This document shows positions 9,641-18,215 of a stretch of 64,000 bases of DNA, in pieces (within the stretch, counting starts at the first letter, position 1; every line of letters begins with the position of its first letter). The notes under the pieces are model-generated. The model did no database searches and was not told the DNA's origin. It saw only the letters and a program-made list of their open reading frames with translations. Location of the stretch: positions 1-64,000 of the forward strand of contig CAVRNU010000008.1 of the NCBI GenBank assembly GCA_963722585.1. The letters run 5' to 3'. Source of the stretch: KBS-96 sp963722585 (lineage in GTDB: Bacteria; Acidobacteriota; Terriglobia; Bryobacterales; Bryobacteraceae). The position numbers were made by a program, and so were the translations under genes.

Positions 9641-10587
9641 TCTGCTGGCACAGATCCACGCAAGCGGCGGATCGGTTCGAAACCGTTTGGGAGGCCCATA
9701 AAGCTGAGAACGTGATCGAAATGGGAGCCTTCCAGAAGTGGAACTGGGCGAAGGCTCTGCACCTGCAGGCTCTCGTAGGCGAGCCGGGCGCATACGGTCA
9801 AGCGTTTCAACTTGCAGCGGAGGCTATCGATCGGGGTGGTAAGGCCTCTTGGTTTAATCGTATGCATGCCTCGCTCAATAGAGCGCTGAAGGAGAAGTCA
9901 GAGGTCTCCGTCGTTGAAAGCGTGCCGTATGGTGTTCTGTTAGCGAGAGCTTTCGACGATCTTCTAGAACAGGTCGGTACCCGCGACCGTTTCGAAAAGA
10001 GCTGCCAATGGCTCAATCAGAAGCTTAAGAGCGAGAAGCACCAGGAGTACTGCGGAGGTTTAGAGAGCCTTGGGAAGCTGCTTGGCTATCACGCCACCCG
10101 GCCCAAAGGGAAAGCGACGACGGACAATCGCTGGCGAGGCACATTCGGCGATGTTAGAGAGGTTATCACCTTCGAGGCGAAAATTGAGAGTAAAGACGGT
10201 AACAAGATCACCCCGTATCACATGGGCCAGGCGCATAATCAGCTCAATAGAGCACAGGCGGAGCTGCAGCCCCTCGGCTACTCGGCCCACGGTACGGTCG
10301 TCACTCATTTGACGTCAATCGAATCGTCGGCACGATCCGCGGCAGGCACGATTCGCATCATCGATAAGGCCGCGGTCGGCGAGCTCTCGAAGCACGTGGA
10401 GGCACTGCTCCGGACTTACGCCAGCGCGTCGCCACTGGACGACGTTCGAGCGAGGATGACAGCAACACGGGCGCTTCTTCCGAAGTGCCCGACGTCAGGT
10501 TGGCTATCCCGCACTCTGGATTCCGATGAGTTGTTTGTGAGCCATGAGACATTGATGAAAGAGTGGTCAACGTACCGGTCCCGATGA
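9445..10587 (+). CDS. Chimeric ORF: TIGR03435 fragment joined to a nuclease-like C-terminal region
   Basis: The first ~65 residues (IKPDRS ... SWINSEKYDIDAK) belong to the soil-associated TIGR03435 domain of the broken M56 gene. From about residue 66 the sequence changes to an unrelated soluble region. Its centre, near residues 220-250, reads TDNRWRGTFGD then EVITFEAKIE, a possible PD-(D/E)XK nuclease core (D ... ExK). The join is in frame but probably not functional as a fusion; the second part may be the 3' end of a defence or helicase-linked gene. No ribosome site suits the GTG used here. The nuclease call is tentative. Confidence 0.5.
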   Translation: MASIKPDRSNNRGMWIEGQHGRFWTHGITVKGLIQNAFELHDFQISEGPSWINSEKYDIDAKPPEVCWHRSTQAADRFETVWEAHKAENVIEMGAFQKWNWAKALHLQALVGEPGAYGQAFQLAAEAIDRGGKASWFNRMHASLNRALKEKSEVSVVESVPYGVLLARAFDDLLEQVGTRDRFEKSCQWLNQKLKSEKHQEYCGGLESLGKLLGYHATRPKGKATTDNRWRGTFGDVREVITFEAKIESKDGNKITPYHMGQAHNQLNRAQAELQPLGYSAHGTVVTHLTSIESSARSAAGTIRIIDKAAVGELSKHVEALLRTYASASPLDDVRARMTATRALLPKCPTSGWLSRTLDSDELFVSHETLMKEWSTYRSR

Positions 10588-10852
10588 ACGGATGAACTCA
10601 GGTTTGGCCGAGGCTGAGGCAGTACCGCCGCCTGTTCCGCCGCAAGTACCAGCGCAAGCTGCCTGGACCAGAGCTGCTAATCATTGAAAAACGCCCATGC
10701 ATGACGCCATTGCCTCACGTCTGGCCGGACTTGGCCGACTTTGCCGGACCCATCAACCATTGCCCTAAGTAATTGCCTCGGACCGGAATTACAGAATTAC
10801 ACGAGCAAAGAGTAACTAATTAACGAGTTAGGCAAGTAAGACCTTTCTCCAT
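10588..10852. other. Spacer between two convergent chimeric genes
   Basis: About 265 bases with no supportable gene. Short GGCCGG/GGCCGA words recur around 10720-10750, but no array or clear terminator is visible. Confidence 0.4.
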
Positions 10853-11833
10853 TCAGGTCGACCTCGGCCGCTTGGATGACGAGCGCTGCGCCATTTGGGT
10901 AATAAATTGAGCGAATCGGTCTTCTAAAATGCGCACGCGACCCTGATGACTGGCAAGATCATTCGTGTTGCGGTTGAATTGGTCATACTCAACGAGTTGA
11001 GAATCTATCGCACGGTCGTGTGGATTCTTCTTGACGAGAGCTCGATTTTCTCGGCGTTGATCTTCAAACCTTACTAGAAACTCCCTTACGAACTGATACT
11101 CTCGGATTCGGCGCTGCCGAACGAACCAATAGTAGACCGGAAGTTGTCCGGCTGACCCGAGAAGCGGATCTTTCGGTAGAAAGATCTCCTGCATTTCGTC
11201 CAACAGGTCTATTGCTTTCCGGCCGGCGAGTTCAACCTTCTCGCGTTTTTTGGTAGCTTCCTTGACAAAGGCATCCAAACTCGTCTTTTTCGTTTCCTGT
11301 AAAGTCCTGCTGAATTCGAAGTACAGTAACTTTGCAGATGCATTCTGATCTTGTCCACGCTGCTTTGAAAACCCGACGTTGACTGTAAAGAATTCATGTT
11401 TGGCGATCTGTCTGATAACCTCGGGCACGGGACCGGACATGGCATTGCGAATCTCAGCCCCGGTGAGTGGTTTGCTCCGGTTTAGGCGGGCAAAGAGCTC
11501 GTTGATAGGCCCCTCGGACTTGGCAGAAACGGCCATAACCAGCAAGTTGTACTGATCAAAGATCTCTGCCACTTGGGGGTAGCGCTCCTTAATGTCCTTG
11601 TAGCCTAAGCCGCCCAGCTCCAGAATCGGATCATCTAAGTACACGAAATCTTTATTTAAGACAACATTCCCCTTATAGAAATCAAAGATTGCCTCCAAAC
11701 GCACCTTGCCATGAAAGGTGCCGCCTGTTTCCAGAGTCTTCGCCTTGCTGTCCTGTGCGTTCACTGAGGGCTGTAAACCCAACGTGAACGCCAAAGCCGC
11801 AAGCGGAATTGCTGTCTTAATTGTCCGAATCAT
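10853..11833 (-). CDS. Signal peptide fused to a truncated DUF262 (GmrSD-type) protein
   Basis: From about residue 44 the protein matches the later half of DUF262/GmrS-type NTPase-nucleases (RLEAIFDFYKGN, then FARLNRSKPLTGAEIRNAM). The first ~43 residues are a secretory signal peptide (MIRTIKTAIPLAALAFTLGL ... VNAQ) that cytosolic DUF262 proteins lack. The catalytic DGQQR motif expected just before RLEAI reads HGKV, so the active site is gone. The gene therefore looks like a recombination product near 11705. DUF262 proteins act in restriction of modified or phage DNA. This one is probably inactive. Confidence 0.65.
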   Translation of the reverse strand: MIRTIKTAIPLAALAFTLGLQPSVNAQDSKAKTLETGGTFHGKVRLEAIFDFYKGNVVLNKDFVYLDDPILELGGLGYKDIKERYPQVAEIFDQYNLLVMAVSAKSEGPINELFARLNRSKPLTGAEIRNAMSGPVPEVIRQIAKHEFFTVNVGFSKQRGQDQNASAKLLYFEFSRTLQETKKTSLDAFVKEATKKREKVELAGRKAIDLLDEMQEIFLPKDPLLGSAGQLPVYYWFVRQRRIREYQFVREFLVRFEDQRRENRALVKKNPHDRAIDSQLVEYDQFNRNTNDLASHQGRVRILEDRFAQFITQMAQRSSSKRPRST

Positions 11834-11887
11834 GATCCTTTCTCCTTGGTTATGTTTGTTGGTATTTTCGCGAAGCGATCCACCGTT

Positions 11888-11929
11888 TCAGCTAGCGGGG
11901 AAGTAGGCCGGTTGTGTTGCTGTTTGCAT
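11888..11929 (-). CDS. 13-residue peptide, possible leader
   Basis: A very short frame (MQTATQPAYFPAS) follows a good ribosome site (AAAGGAGAG) and precedes the signal-peptide gene on the same strand by about 54 bases. It may be a leader or simply the first codons of a lost gene. No other gene is convincing between 11834 and 12225. Confidence 0.2.
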   Translation of the reverse strand: MQTATQPAYFPAS

Positions 11930-12225
11930 CCTGGTTCTCTCCTTTCGTTGTCGTTGCTTCGCTTCCGTCGTGCTCCGGCGCGCCGTGGGGTCTGGTCCGG
12001 AGTGGCGGAAGATGCAGCGCTTGTCGTTGTGGTGATGCAGCTTCGCGCAATACGGACCTCTGCGATCAGGGGCAAGAAGAAAACCTCAGCCGCCGCCGGT
12101 AACTGCGAGTGCAGAGAACAGGTAGAGGCCCGACTCTCCTGCTTCCATCAGGTACTCCGGCCAGTGAAGACGCGGGCTGTCGGCTGCGCTCGGCATACCC
12201 TTGTTGGCCCACGTCAGTCTTCGGC

Positions 12226-13674
12226 TCAATTCGCGGACGTTCGCGCGTGTTGGAGCTGCTCAGCATGGTTCTCTAGCCGTTGCGGCACGCCCATGAACAA
12301 AGCCTTCAAGCCTTCCGTCATCGTCGGGTGCGCAAACATGCTATCTCGCAAAATCGTGTACGGCAGGCCTGCCAGCATCGCGAGTTGAACCGTACCCATG
12401 AGTTCGCCTGCCTCAGGCCCAAAGGCCGTGAACCCGAGAATGCGGTCACTGTGTGCGTCGATTAGCGTCTTCATGAAGCCACGCCGTTCCGAAAGGATCC
12501 AGGGCCGCCAAGCGGCGTCCACTGGCACGGATGCAACCCGGTAAGCAACACTTCGTTCCCGCGCCTGTGACTCGTTGAGGCCAACATGCGCCAGTTCCGG
12601 ATCAATGAAGACGCAGTACGGAACCAGCCGGTCCGTCGTGCTGCGGTGGCCTCCGTTTAGGTTTTCGTGAATGATGTTAAAGTCGTCCTCGGATACGTGC
12701 GTGAAGTATGGGCTGCCCGCGCACTCCCCCATCGCCCATACGTTCGGGGCGGTTGTTTCCAGGCGATCGTTCACTCGGATGTGTCCCTTTTCCGTGACCT
12801 CGATTCCCGCGTTCTCGAGTCCGATGCCGCTTGTGTTGGGCGTACGTCCAAGCGCCACGAGAATATCGGTTCCCTCCACGGTTCGCGTACCGTTCCCGCT
12901 TTGGAGCTGAAGACTTACGTGGCCGCCGCAAAGGCCGTTGACACCGAGGACGTGCGTACCTAACAATACGTCGATGCCTTCGTCCCGGAACAACTGCAGA
13001 ATCGCCTGCGCAACGTCGGCATCTTCATTGGAGGCGAGTTGCGAGCCGCGGGCGATCAGCGTTACGCGGCTTCCCAGTCTGCGCAGAGCCTGGCCCAGTT
13101 CAAGTCCGACGTAGCCGCCTCCCAAGACGATCAAGTGGTCGGGACGCCGCTGCAAATCCAGCGCCTCGATATGAGTCATCGGCTTGGCTTCTCGCAAACC
13201 GGGCGTGTCGGGTATTGCTGCGTGGGTTCCGACGTTCACGAACACGCGGTCAGCGGTGAGCGTACGTTCGCCCCCATCGCGCAATGCGACGCGAAGGGTG
13301 CGAGGGGCGACGAATGCGGCGCCGCCGAGGATAATTTCATCTCCGGCCGCGTGATATTTGTCCAGATGAACCTGGACAATACCGTCGACCATTTCGCGCT
13401 TGCGCGCATATACTCCAGCCATGTCGACGGCGATCGGCCCGATCTCGATCCCGAACTCCCGATGCCGCCCCACGAGCGAGGCGACCTTCGCTGAATGAAT
13501 GACGTTCTTGCTGGGCAGGCATGCCACGTTGGGACAGGATCCGCCAATATACTTCCGCTCGACGACGGCGGTTCGCCTTCCTTCTTTGGCCATCGTCCAG
13601 GCCATCAGTTTGCCGGCCGTGCCGCTGCCCAGCACGAGGACGTCGTATTTTTCTGCCGCATTCATGCGATTCAT
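12226..13674 (-). CDS. FAD/NAD(P)-dependent disulfide oxidoreductase, lipoamide dehydrogenase/mercuric reductase-like
   Basis: A class-I pyridine-nucleotide-disulfide oxidoreductase of 482 residues. It shows an N-terminal FAD site (VLVLGSGTAGKLMAW), redox-active cysteines in GGSCPNVACLPSK (C-x4-C), a second dinucleotide site (VLGGGYVGLELGQALRRLGS) and the C-terminal catalytic His in AHPTMTEGL. All catalytic parts are present. It lacks the N-terminal metal-binding domain of classical MerA. It is the last gene of a four-gene operon with an SDR and two hydrolases. The substrate is unknown. Confidence 0.9.
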   Translation of the reverse strand: MNRMNAAEKYDVLVLGSGTAGKLMAWTMAKEGRRTAVVERKYIGGSCPNVACLPSKNVIHSAKVASLVGRHREFGIEIGPIAVDMAGVYARKREMVDGIVQVHLDKYHAAGDEIILGGAAFVAPRTLRVALRDGGERTLTADRVFVNVGTHAAIPDTPGLREAKPMTHIEALDLQRRPDHLIVLGGGYVGLELGQALRRLGSRVTLIARGSQLASNEDADVAQAILQLFRDEGIDVLLGTHVLGVNGLCGGHVSLQLQSGNGTRTVEGTDILVALGRTPNTSGIGLENAGIEVTEKGHIRVNDRLETTAPNVWAMGECAGSPYFTHVSEDDFNIIHENLNGGHRSTTDRLVPYCVFIDPELAHVGLNESQARERSVAYRVASVPVDAAWRPWILSERRGFMKTLIDAHSDRILGFTAFGPEAGELMGTVQLAMLAGLPYTILRDSMFAHPTMTEGLKALFMGVPQRLENHAEQLQHARTSAN

Positions 13675-13689
13675 CTCCTGCGCTCCATC

Positions 13690-14463
13690 CTAGATCCCTT
13701 TAATTTCGCCGCCATCCATCCGAACAGAAGCGCCCGTGAGCCAACGAGCCTCCTTGGAAACCAGGTATGCCATCAGGCCGGCAATCTCCTCCGGTTCACC
13801 GTAGCGGGCGATGCCAGCCTTTTCCGGAAACTGCTTCATGGCCTCTTCCACGCTCATTCCGTGCGCCGGGGCCCATTGATCGAGGAAAGATCGGCGGCGC
13901 CCAGTCATAACCGCACCCGGCACTACGCTGTTGACTTGGACTCCATCCTTAATGCCTTGCTCGGCAAAGGCCTTCGCGAGCGCAATGATGGCAGCGTTGA
14001 TGGTCGCTACGGCCGCGAAGTCCGGCTTAGGATCGAGAGCTGCGCTGCCGGAGATCAGCACGACCGCGCCGTTTGAAGCCTTCAGAGCATCCCAGGCTCG
14101 TATCGTCAGCCGGCGCGCACCGTGCAGCTTAAGCGCCATGCCGTCTTCCCACTGCGCGTCCGTCATCTCGAACAAATCGATCTGCGGCACGGCGCCGGCA
14201 ATGTTTACCAAAGCGTCGATTCTGCCAAAGCGGTCGAGCGTGCCCTGGACGAGGATCTCAACCGACCGAGGCTCGCGCAAATCGAGCGCGTAAGTCAGGG
14301 GTTCGGCGCCTGCGGATTCTACCGCGGCCGCGGTCTCCTTGAGCTCGTCCTCTTGCCTCGCGGTCAGGACAACGGCTTCGAAATCGCGTGCCAGGCGTAC
14401 CGCGGTAGCACGGCCGATGCCCTGGCTCGCGCCAGTGACGATGGCAACGGATTTGCTTTGCAT
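13690..14463 (-). CDS. Short-chain dehydrogenase/reductase
   Basis: Classical SDR of 257 residues. It shows the TGASQGIG cofactor motif (about 11-18), NIAG-type stabilising motif (VNIAGAVPQ) and Ser at SGSAAL. The catalytic Y-x3-K position is altered: the region after DPKPDFAAVATINAAI has no clear YxxxK, so activity is uncertain. It lies 15 bases before the flavoprotein gene and 30 after the hydrolase gene, in the same operon. Confidence 0.85.
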   Translation of the reverse strand: MQSKSVAIVTGASQGIGRATAVRLARDFEAVVLTARQEDELKETAAAVESAGAEPLTYALDLREPRSVEILVQGTLDRFGRIDALVNIAGAVPQIDLFEMTDAQWEDGMALKLHGARRLTIRAWDALKASNGAVVLISGSAALDPKPDFAAVATINAAIIALAKAFAEQGIKDGVQVNSVVPGAVMTGRRRSFLDQWAPAHGMSVEEAMKQFPEKAGIARYGEPEEIAGLMAYLVSKEARWLTGASVRMDGGEIKGI

Positions 14464-14493
14464 GGTTCCTCCCTGATAGTCGGGTGCCCGCCC

Positions 14494-15195
14494 TCAGCGC
14501 GCGAGCGTCTCCGTTGCCGCTTCTAGAATCACGCCAACGACTACATCCGGCGCCGTATGCATCGGACTGTGGTCTACGTGGTGTGGCCGAATCTTCGCGC
14601 CCATCCGCTCCGCCATATAGCGCTGTGTCTCCGGCGCAATCATGCGATCCTCTTCCGCTAACAGAAACCACGATGGCTTCGTTTTCCACGCCGGCACAGG
14701 AGCTTTCTCTTGAATGCATTTCACCGCGATCGGCCGCTGCACGGCTTCCAGAATCGTGGTCTGGTCCGGTGAAGCCTTGTGAGCGACTGCGTGGGCAAAA
14801 CCCCCTTCGGGCATCCAGATAAGCCCGTGCGCATCCGGCTGGAGATTCGGCGCCTCCGGATGCGGTTTGGCGCGATAAAAAACATCTGCAACCGTCTCAC
14901 CCTCAGCGGGCGCCAACGCCGCCACGTACACCAGCGACTTTATCCGGTCATCATTTGGACCGGCGATCACAGCGCCCGCATATGCATGTCCCGCCAGGAC
15001 TGCCGGCCCACTTGTTCTCTCAAGTACGTGTTGGAGAGCGGCTATGTCTTCCGTAAGCGACGTGAGGGGAATCGGCGCGCAGGTTACCTTAAGACCTTCT
15101 TTTCGCAACGGCAGAATGACCTTGTGCCAGCAAGAACCGTCAGCCCACGCGCCATGGACCAACACGATCGTGGCGTTCTGAGCAAAGGAGCTCAT
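14494..15195 (-). CDS. Alpha/beta hydrolase-fold protein with altered nucleophile elbow
   Basis: A 233-residue esterase-like protein (VLVHGAWADGSCWHKV, oxyanion-hole segment). The nucleophile elbow reads LAGHAYAGAV, so Ala stands where Ser is expected. The histidine region is DHSPMHTAP. The gene may encode a non-catalytic or altered enzyme of the plant methylesterase-like family. Its start overlaps the 3' end of the upstream hydrolase (ATGA), a sign of coupling within the operon. Confidence 0.8.
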   Translation of the reverse strand: MSSFAQNATIVLVHGAWADGSCWHKVILPLRKEGLKVTCAPIPLTSLTEDIAALQHVLERTSGPAVLAGHAYAGAVIAGPNDDRIKSLVYVAALAPAEGETVADVFYRAKPHPEAPNLQPDAHGLIWMPEGGFAHAVAHKASPDQTTILEAVQRPIAVKCIQEKAPVPAWKTKPSWFLLAEEDRMIAPETQRYMAERMGAKIRPHHVDHSPMHTAPDVVVGVILEAATETLAR

Positions 15196-16166
15196 TGTGA
15201 TGCCCCGCTGTCTGTCCGCGCGATACGCCGTCGCTGCAGGAACTCTTTCATCGCAGCGGCAATTTCGACAACGTGCGTCTCTGTGGCAAAATGGCCGGTA
15301 TCCAGGAACTCGACCCGCGCGTTCGGTATGTCATTTCGAAATGCCTCGGCCCCGGCGGGAACGAAAAAAGGGTCGTTCTTACCCCAAATCGCCAGCAACG
15401 GCGGCTTAGCCTTCCGAAAGTAATCCTGAAACGCCGGATAGAGCTTCACGTTCGACGCGTAATCGAGAAACAAATCCAACTGAATGTCTTTGTTCCCTGG
15501 ACGCTCCAGCAGAGCCGTATCCAGCGTGTACGATTCAGGCGGAACACTCTCCGGATCGCCCACGCCGTGCGTGTACTGCCATCGCGTTCCTTCCAGTGTC
15601 AGAATGTTTTTGCGGATTACCTCTCGATTCTCTGGTGTTGGCTCAGCCCAGTATTTCCGGATCGGCCCCCAGGCATCGCCAAGCCCTTCTTCATAGGCAT
15701 TCCCGTTCTGTGAAACGATAGCTGTGACTCGATCAGGGTGAGCCATCGCCAGACGGAATCCAGTTGGTGCGCCATAGTCGAACACATACAGTGCAAAGCG
15801 CCTGATTTTGAGCGCTTGCGTGAACGCATTCAGCGTCGCGGCCAATCGGTCGAACGAATAGACGTATTTTCGTTCTGCGGGAACTTCTGTGAATCCGAAG
15901 CCAGGGAGGTCTGGCGCGATCACTCGGTAGTCGTTGGCGAGACGTGGAATGAGTTCGCGGAACATGAAAGACGATGTTGGGAATCCGTGTAGCAGCAGCA
16001 CTACTGGGGAATTTGGGTCGCCGGCCGCCCGGTAGAAGACGCGGACTCCATCCGCCTCGACCTTGTGGATGGATGTAACAGGCACAGAGAAGTCGGAGTA
16101 CCCTTTCGGTGTTCTCGACTCGAATTCGACGTTCTTCGTGGTTTGGGTTGAACGAGATTGACTCAT
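15192..16166 (-). CDS. Alpha/beta hydrolase, haloalkane dehalogenase/epoxide hydrolase-like
   Basis: A protein of 324 residues with the oxyanion motif HGFPTS, a nucleophile Asp in YVFDYGAPTG, the acid in WGKNDPFF and the base His in DTGHFATE. An aspartate nucleophile is typical of haloalkane dehalogenases and epoxide hydrolases. The chosen ATG has a strong ribosome site (AAGGAGAG). The frame stays open 354 bases further upstream, but that stretch is the conserved control block and not protein. It is the first gene of the operon, with a putative sigma-54 promoter 60-75 bases upstream. Confidence 0.9.
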   Translation of the reverse strand: MSQSRSTQTTKNVEFESRTPKGYSDFSVPVTSIHKVEADGVRVFYRAAGDPNSPVVLLLHGFPTSSFMFRELIPRLANDYRVIAPDLPGFGFTEVPAERKYVYSFDRLAATLNAFTQALKIRRFALYVFDYGAPTGFRLAMAHPDRVTAIVSQNGNAYEEGLGDAWGPIRKYWAEPTPENREVIRKNILTLEGTRWQYTHGVGDPESVPPESYTLDTALLERPGNKDIQLDLFLDYASNVKLYPAFQDYFRKAKPPLLAIWGKNDPFFVPAGAEAFRNDIPNARVEFLDTGHFATETHVVEIAAAMKEFLQRRRIARTDSGASQ

Positions 16167-16185
16167 GAAACTCTCCTTACTCGGT

Positions 16186-16403
16186 TGTGACGCCTCGCCA
16201 TGAGGCAAGGACGGTATTGGTATGGCACCCGACAGGCCAAAACAAAGAGATCTCAATTCGGAATCAGCGGCAGGCGTAAGTAGTTTTTGACTTGGCAAGA
16301 TCTCGTCGCAATAGCAGCGAACCAATCTCGGCTCCAACTGACGAAATCGCAACGGACCTCCAACACACTGACCGGGATTGGTCACGCCTTTCGTTGCGGA
16401 GCC
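16186..16403. repeat. Upstream control block, copy A
   Basis: About 218 bases that recur, at roughly 80% identity by eye, as copy B (17885-18100). Both copies sit directly upstream of minus-strand genes. Conserved parts are a GCCTC-N5-GAGGC hairpin (16191-16205) in the presumed 5' leader, the -24/-12-like element, and a pair of inverted CGCAACG/CGTTGCG words near 16350 and 16390 that could be activator sites. Confidence 0.7.
16225..16240 (-). promoter_or_regulatory. Putative sigma-54 promoter of the hydrolase operon
   Basis: The minus strand reads TTGGCCTGTCGGGTGC, with the GG-N10-GC spacing that defines -24/-12 promoters. The bases between are only a partial consensus match. Predicted transcription start is about 16213, giving a leader of about 47 bases. 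The same element is kept in copy B, and a sigma-54 activator gene lies 2 kb away. Confidence 0.55.
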
Positions 16404-16538
16404 ATCAGTCGAACCGCTGCCTGCGGCACGGCCGCGTGCAGCGCCAGTACGGCCGCCCACGTTACCCACCCCCGGACTCACTACCGAAAGAGGGCGCCCG
16501 CCGCGGGATGAGCACTGCACAACGGGCGCCTTCCTCGC

Positions 16539-17849
16539 TCAATCGAGCCGCAGGACAATGGGACAGTTGATTGCAAAACCGGAGCTTCCGAACGGGGCTC
16601 CGCCGGGGCCTGTAAGCAGGCCGTCCTGAACGAACGTCAAGACCTGGAATTCTTCACGAAGTTGACCTCGATAACCGTTGTTGATGGCGTCTTGCGTCCA
16701 TTCGTAGAAATTGGCGTCCCAGGCAGGACTGTAGTCCAATGCCAACGTTGGGATCCCGCCCAATGTGTTATTCGGCCTGTAACCGTCCGCCAGATCAGCA
16801 GACAGACCTTGCCGTAGCGGATTATCGCAACTTCCGGTTTCGGCCCCGTTTGTGGCAATGAAAATCCTCTCAATCGGGCTGTTGAAACTGTCGTCATCAC
16901 CCAAGTGCAACTTCGCCATCAGAGGAGCATAAGTATTATGCTCGATCGCTGCCGAGAGCGGTATGCTTGCATCCATGGATAAGTACCACACAGGCCTCCC
17001 GAAGCTGAAGCCATTAATAAGGTTTAAGGTGACAGTCATGTTGACTGGATCTATTGCCAACACTTGATCGTGGACTTTCGAATAATCCACGTTGCCGTTA
17101 GGGAAATTGATATCGCTGGCATTCACGTTGAATGCGACGATTGGAGCGTTGTAAATAGTTCCGCCGGCATTCATCACCTGAACGTACGGACTATAATTCG
17201 CATCACCTACCTCGCCGGGCTTGTAAGCTGTAGGAGGGAACTCCGCTCCTGGCGGGCCCGGCGTTATGCTGCGGACCGGCGAGAAATCCACAGTTCCGGC
17301 GTTGAAGACCAAGTCGGCGTTTTGATCCAGATTTGCGGTGCGCGCCGCATTGGCCATAAATGTCATCTTCGCTGAGAAGTTCAATCCCAGTTCGGCCGCA
17401 ACGCCCGGGTCGTCAACGTCTGTGAGGATATACCACACGTTTCTGCCGTCGACCAGGTGTCCCAGATAAAGGGGGATCGTGATGGTGCCACTGCTCGCGT
17501 CAATTGGGCCTGTGTTTAGCAACTGCACCGGGCCGACCAGGCTCTGATTGACCGTCGAAGGTGGCGGACCGAAGTACGAAAGGCCTACCGCCGCACCAAC
17601 GGAAGCTGGGGCTGGAAACACGTCACAGCCGGGGCCCGGACCGATAGGCCCGGGGCCCGGGCCTTGGGCGCTGTTGAAATTCCCAGACTCGGTGCTCGCG
17701 ACATTTGCCTGGAATCGCGACTGGATCGGGCCGGGAACTGCCCTCCGGGGCGTACGACGCTGTGGCGAATCCTGCGCGAACGCAGTCAGGGCCAGTGTGA
17801 CCGCAATTGCCGAGGCCACAGCGCATGAAATTGGATTTTTGAAATTCAC
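16539..17849 (-). CDS. Secreted hypothetical protein
   Basis: A 436-residue protein with a signal peptide (AVASAIAVTLALTAFAQ), a Pro/Gly-rich segment (GPGPGPIGPGPG, about 70-80) and a large beta-rich domain with repeated tryptophan-aromatic and NDDSFNSP-like stretches. I do not recognise an enzyme motif. The GTG start is chosen for its ribosome site (GAGGAGAA); codons further upstream fall in the leader. It has its own copy of the duplicated control block, so it is probably co-regulated with the hydrolase operon. Confidence 0.8.
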   Translation of the reverse strand: MNFKNPISCAVASAIAVTLALTAFAQDSPQRRTPRRAVPGPIQSRFQANVASTESGNFNSAQGPGPGPIGPGPGCDVFPAPASVGAAVGLSYFGPPPSTVNQSLVGPVQLLNTGPIDASSGTITIPLYLGHLVDGRNVWYILTDVDDPGVAAELGLNFSAKMTFMANAARTANLDQNADLVFNAGTVDFSPVRSITPGPPGAEFPPTAYKPGEVGDANYSPYVQVMNAGGTIYNAPIVAFNVNASDINFPNGNVDYSKVHDQVLAIDPVNMTVTLNLINGFSFGRPVWYLSMDASIPLSAAIEHNTYAPLMAKLHLGDDDSFNSPIERIFIATNGAETGSCDNPLRQGLSADLADGYRPNNTLGGIPTLALDYSPAWDANFYEWTQDAINNGYRGQLREEFQVLTFVQDGLLTGPGGAPFGSSGFAINCPIVLRLD

Positions 17850-17884
17850 GTGAGAGTTCTCCTCATAATCAGACTTGGGATTCG

Positions 17885-18100
17885 TGTGACGCCTCGCCGT
17901 GAGGCAAGGACAGCATTGGTATCGCACCCGACAAGCCAAAACAACGAAGTCTCACTTGGAGATCAGCGGGAGGAGGCTAAGTGCTTTCGACTCAGCAAGA
18001 TTTCTGTGCAATAGGAGCGAACCAACCTCACCTCGAACCGACGAATTCGCGGCGGATCTCCAACACACAGACAGGGATTGGTCGCGCCTTTCGTCGCGGC
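17885..18100. repeat. Upstream control block, copy B
   Basis: Second copy of the block at 16186-16403. The GCCTC-N5-GAGGC stem (17891-17905), the -24/-12-like element and the far TTTCGT-GCGG region are kept, while intervening bases have diverged. It lies between the secreted-protein gene and the sigma-54 activator gene. Confidence 0.7.
17922..17939 (-). promoter_or_regulatory. Putative sigma-54 promoter of the secreted-protein gene
   Basis: The minus strand reads TTGGCTTGTCGGGTGC, again GG-N10-GC. Predicted start is near 17912, with a leader of about 60 bases. Conservation with copy A, despite drift around it, is the main support. Confidence 0.55.
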
Positions 18101-18215
18101 TCGCATCGTTCGAGGCGGTAGGTTGGTCACTGCCTGGCCGATACGTGTGCGAAATGGCGCTTGCCGGTTCTGCCGGGACATCAGTGACAAAGTTGCGAGT
18201 AGCGGGAGAAGCGAA

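Noticed and set aside
11830..12075. Minus-strand ORF of about 80 codons upstream of the DUF262 chimera
   Set aside because: No family signal; it overlaps the better supported start and has an Arg/Thr-rich out-of-frame composition.
16167..16520. N-terminal extension of the hydrolase
   Set aside because: This open stretch coincides with the duplicated non-coding control block, and a strong ribosome site sits at the ATG at 16166.
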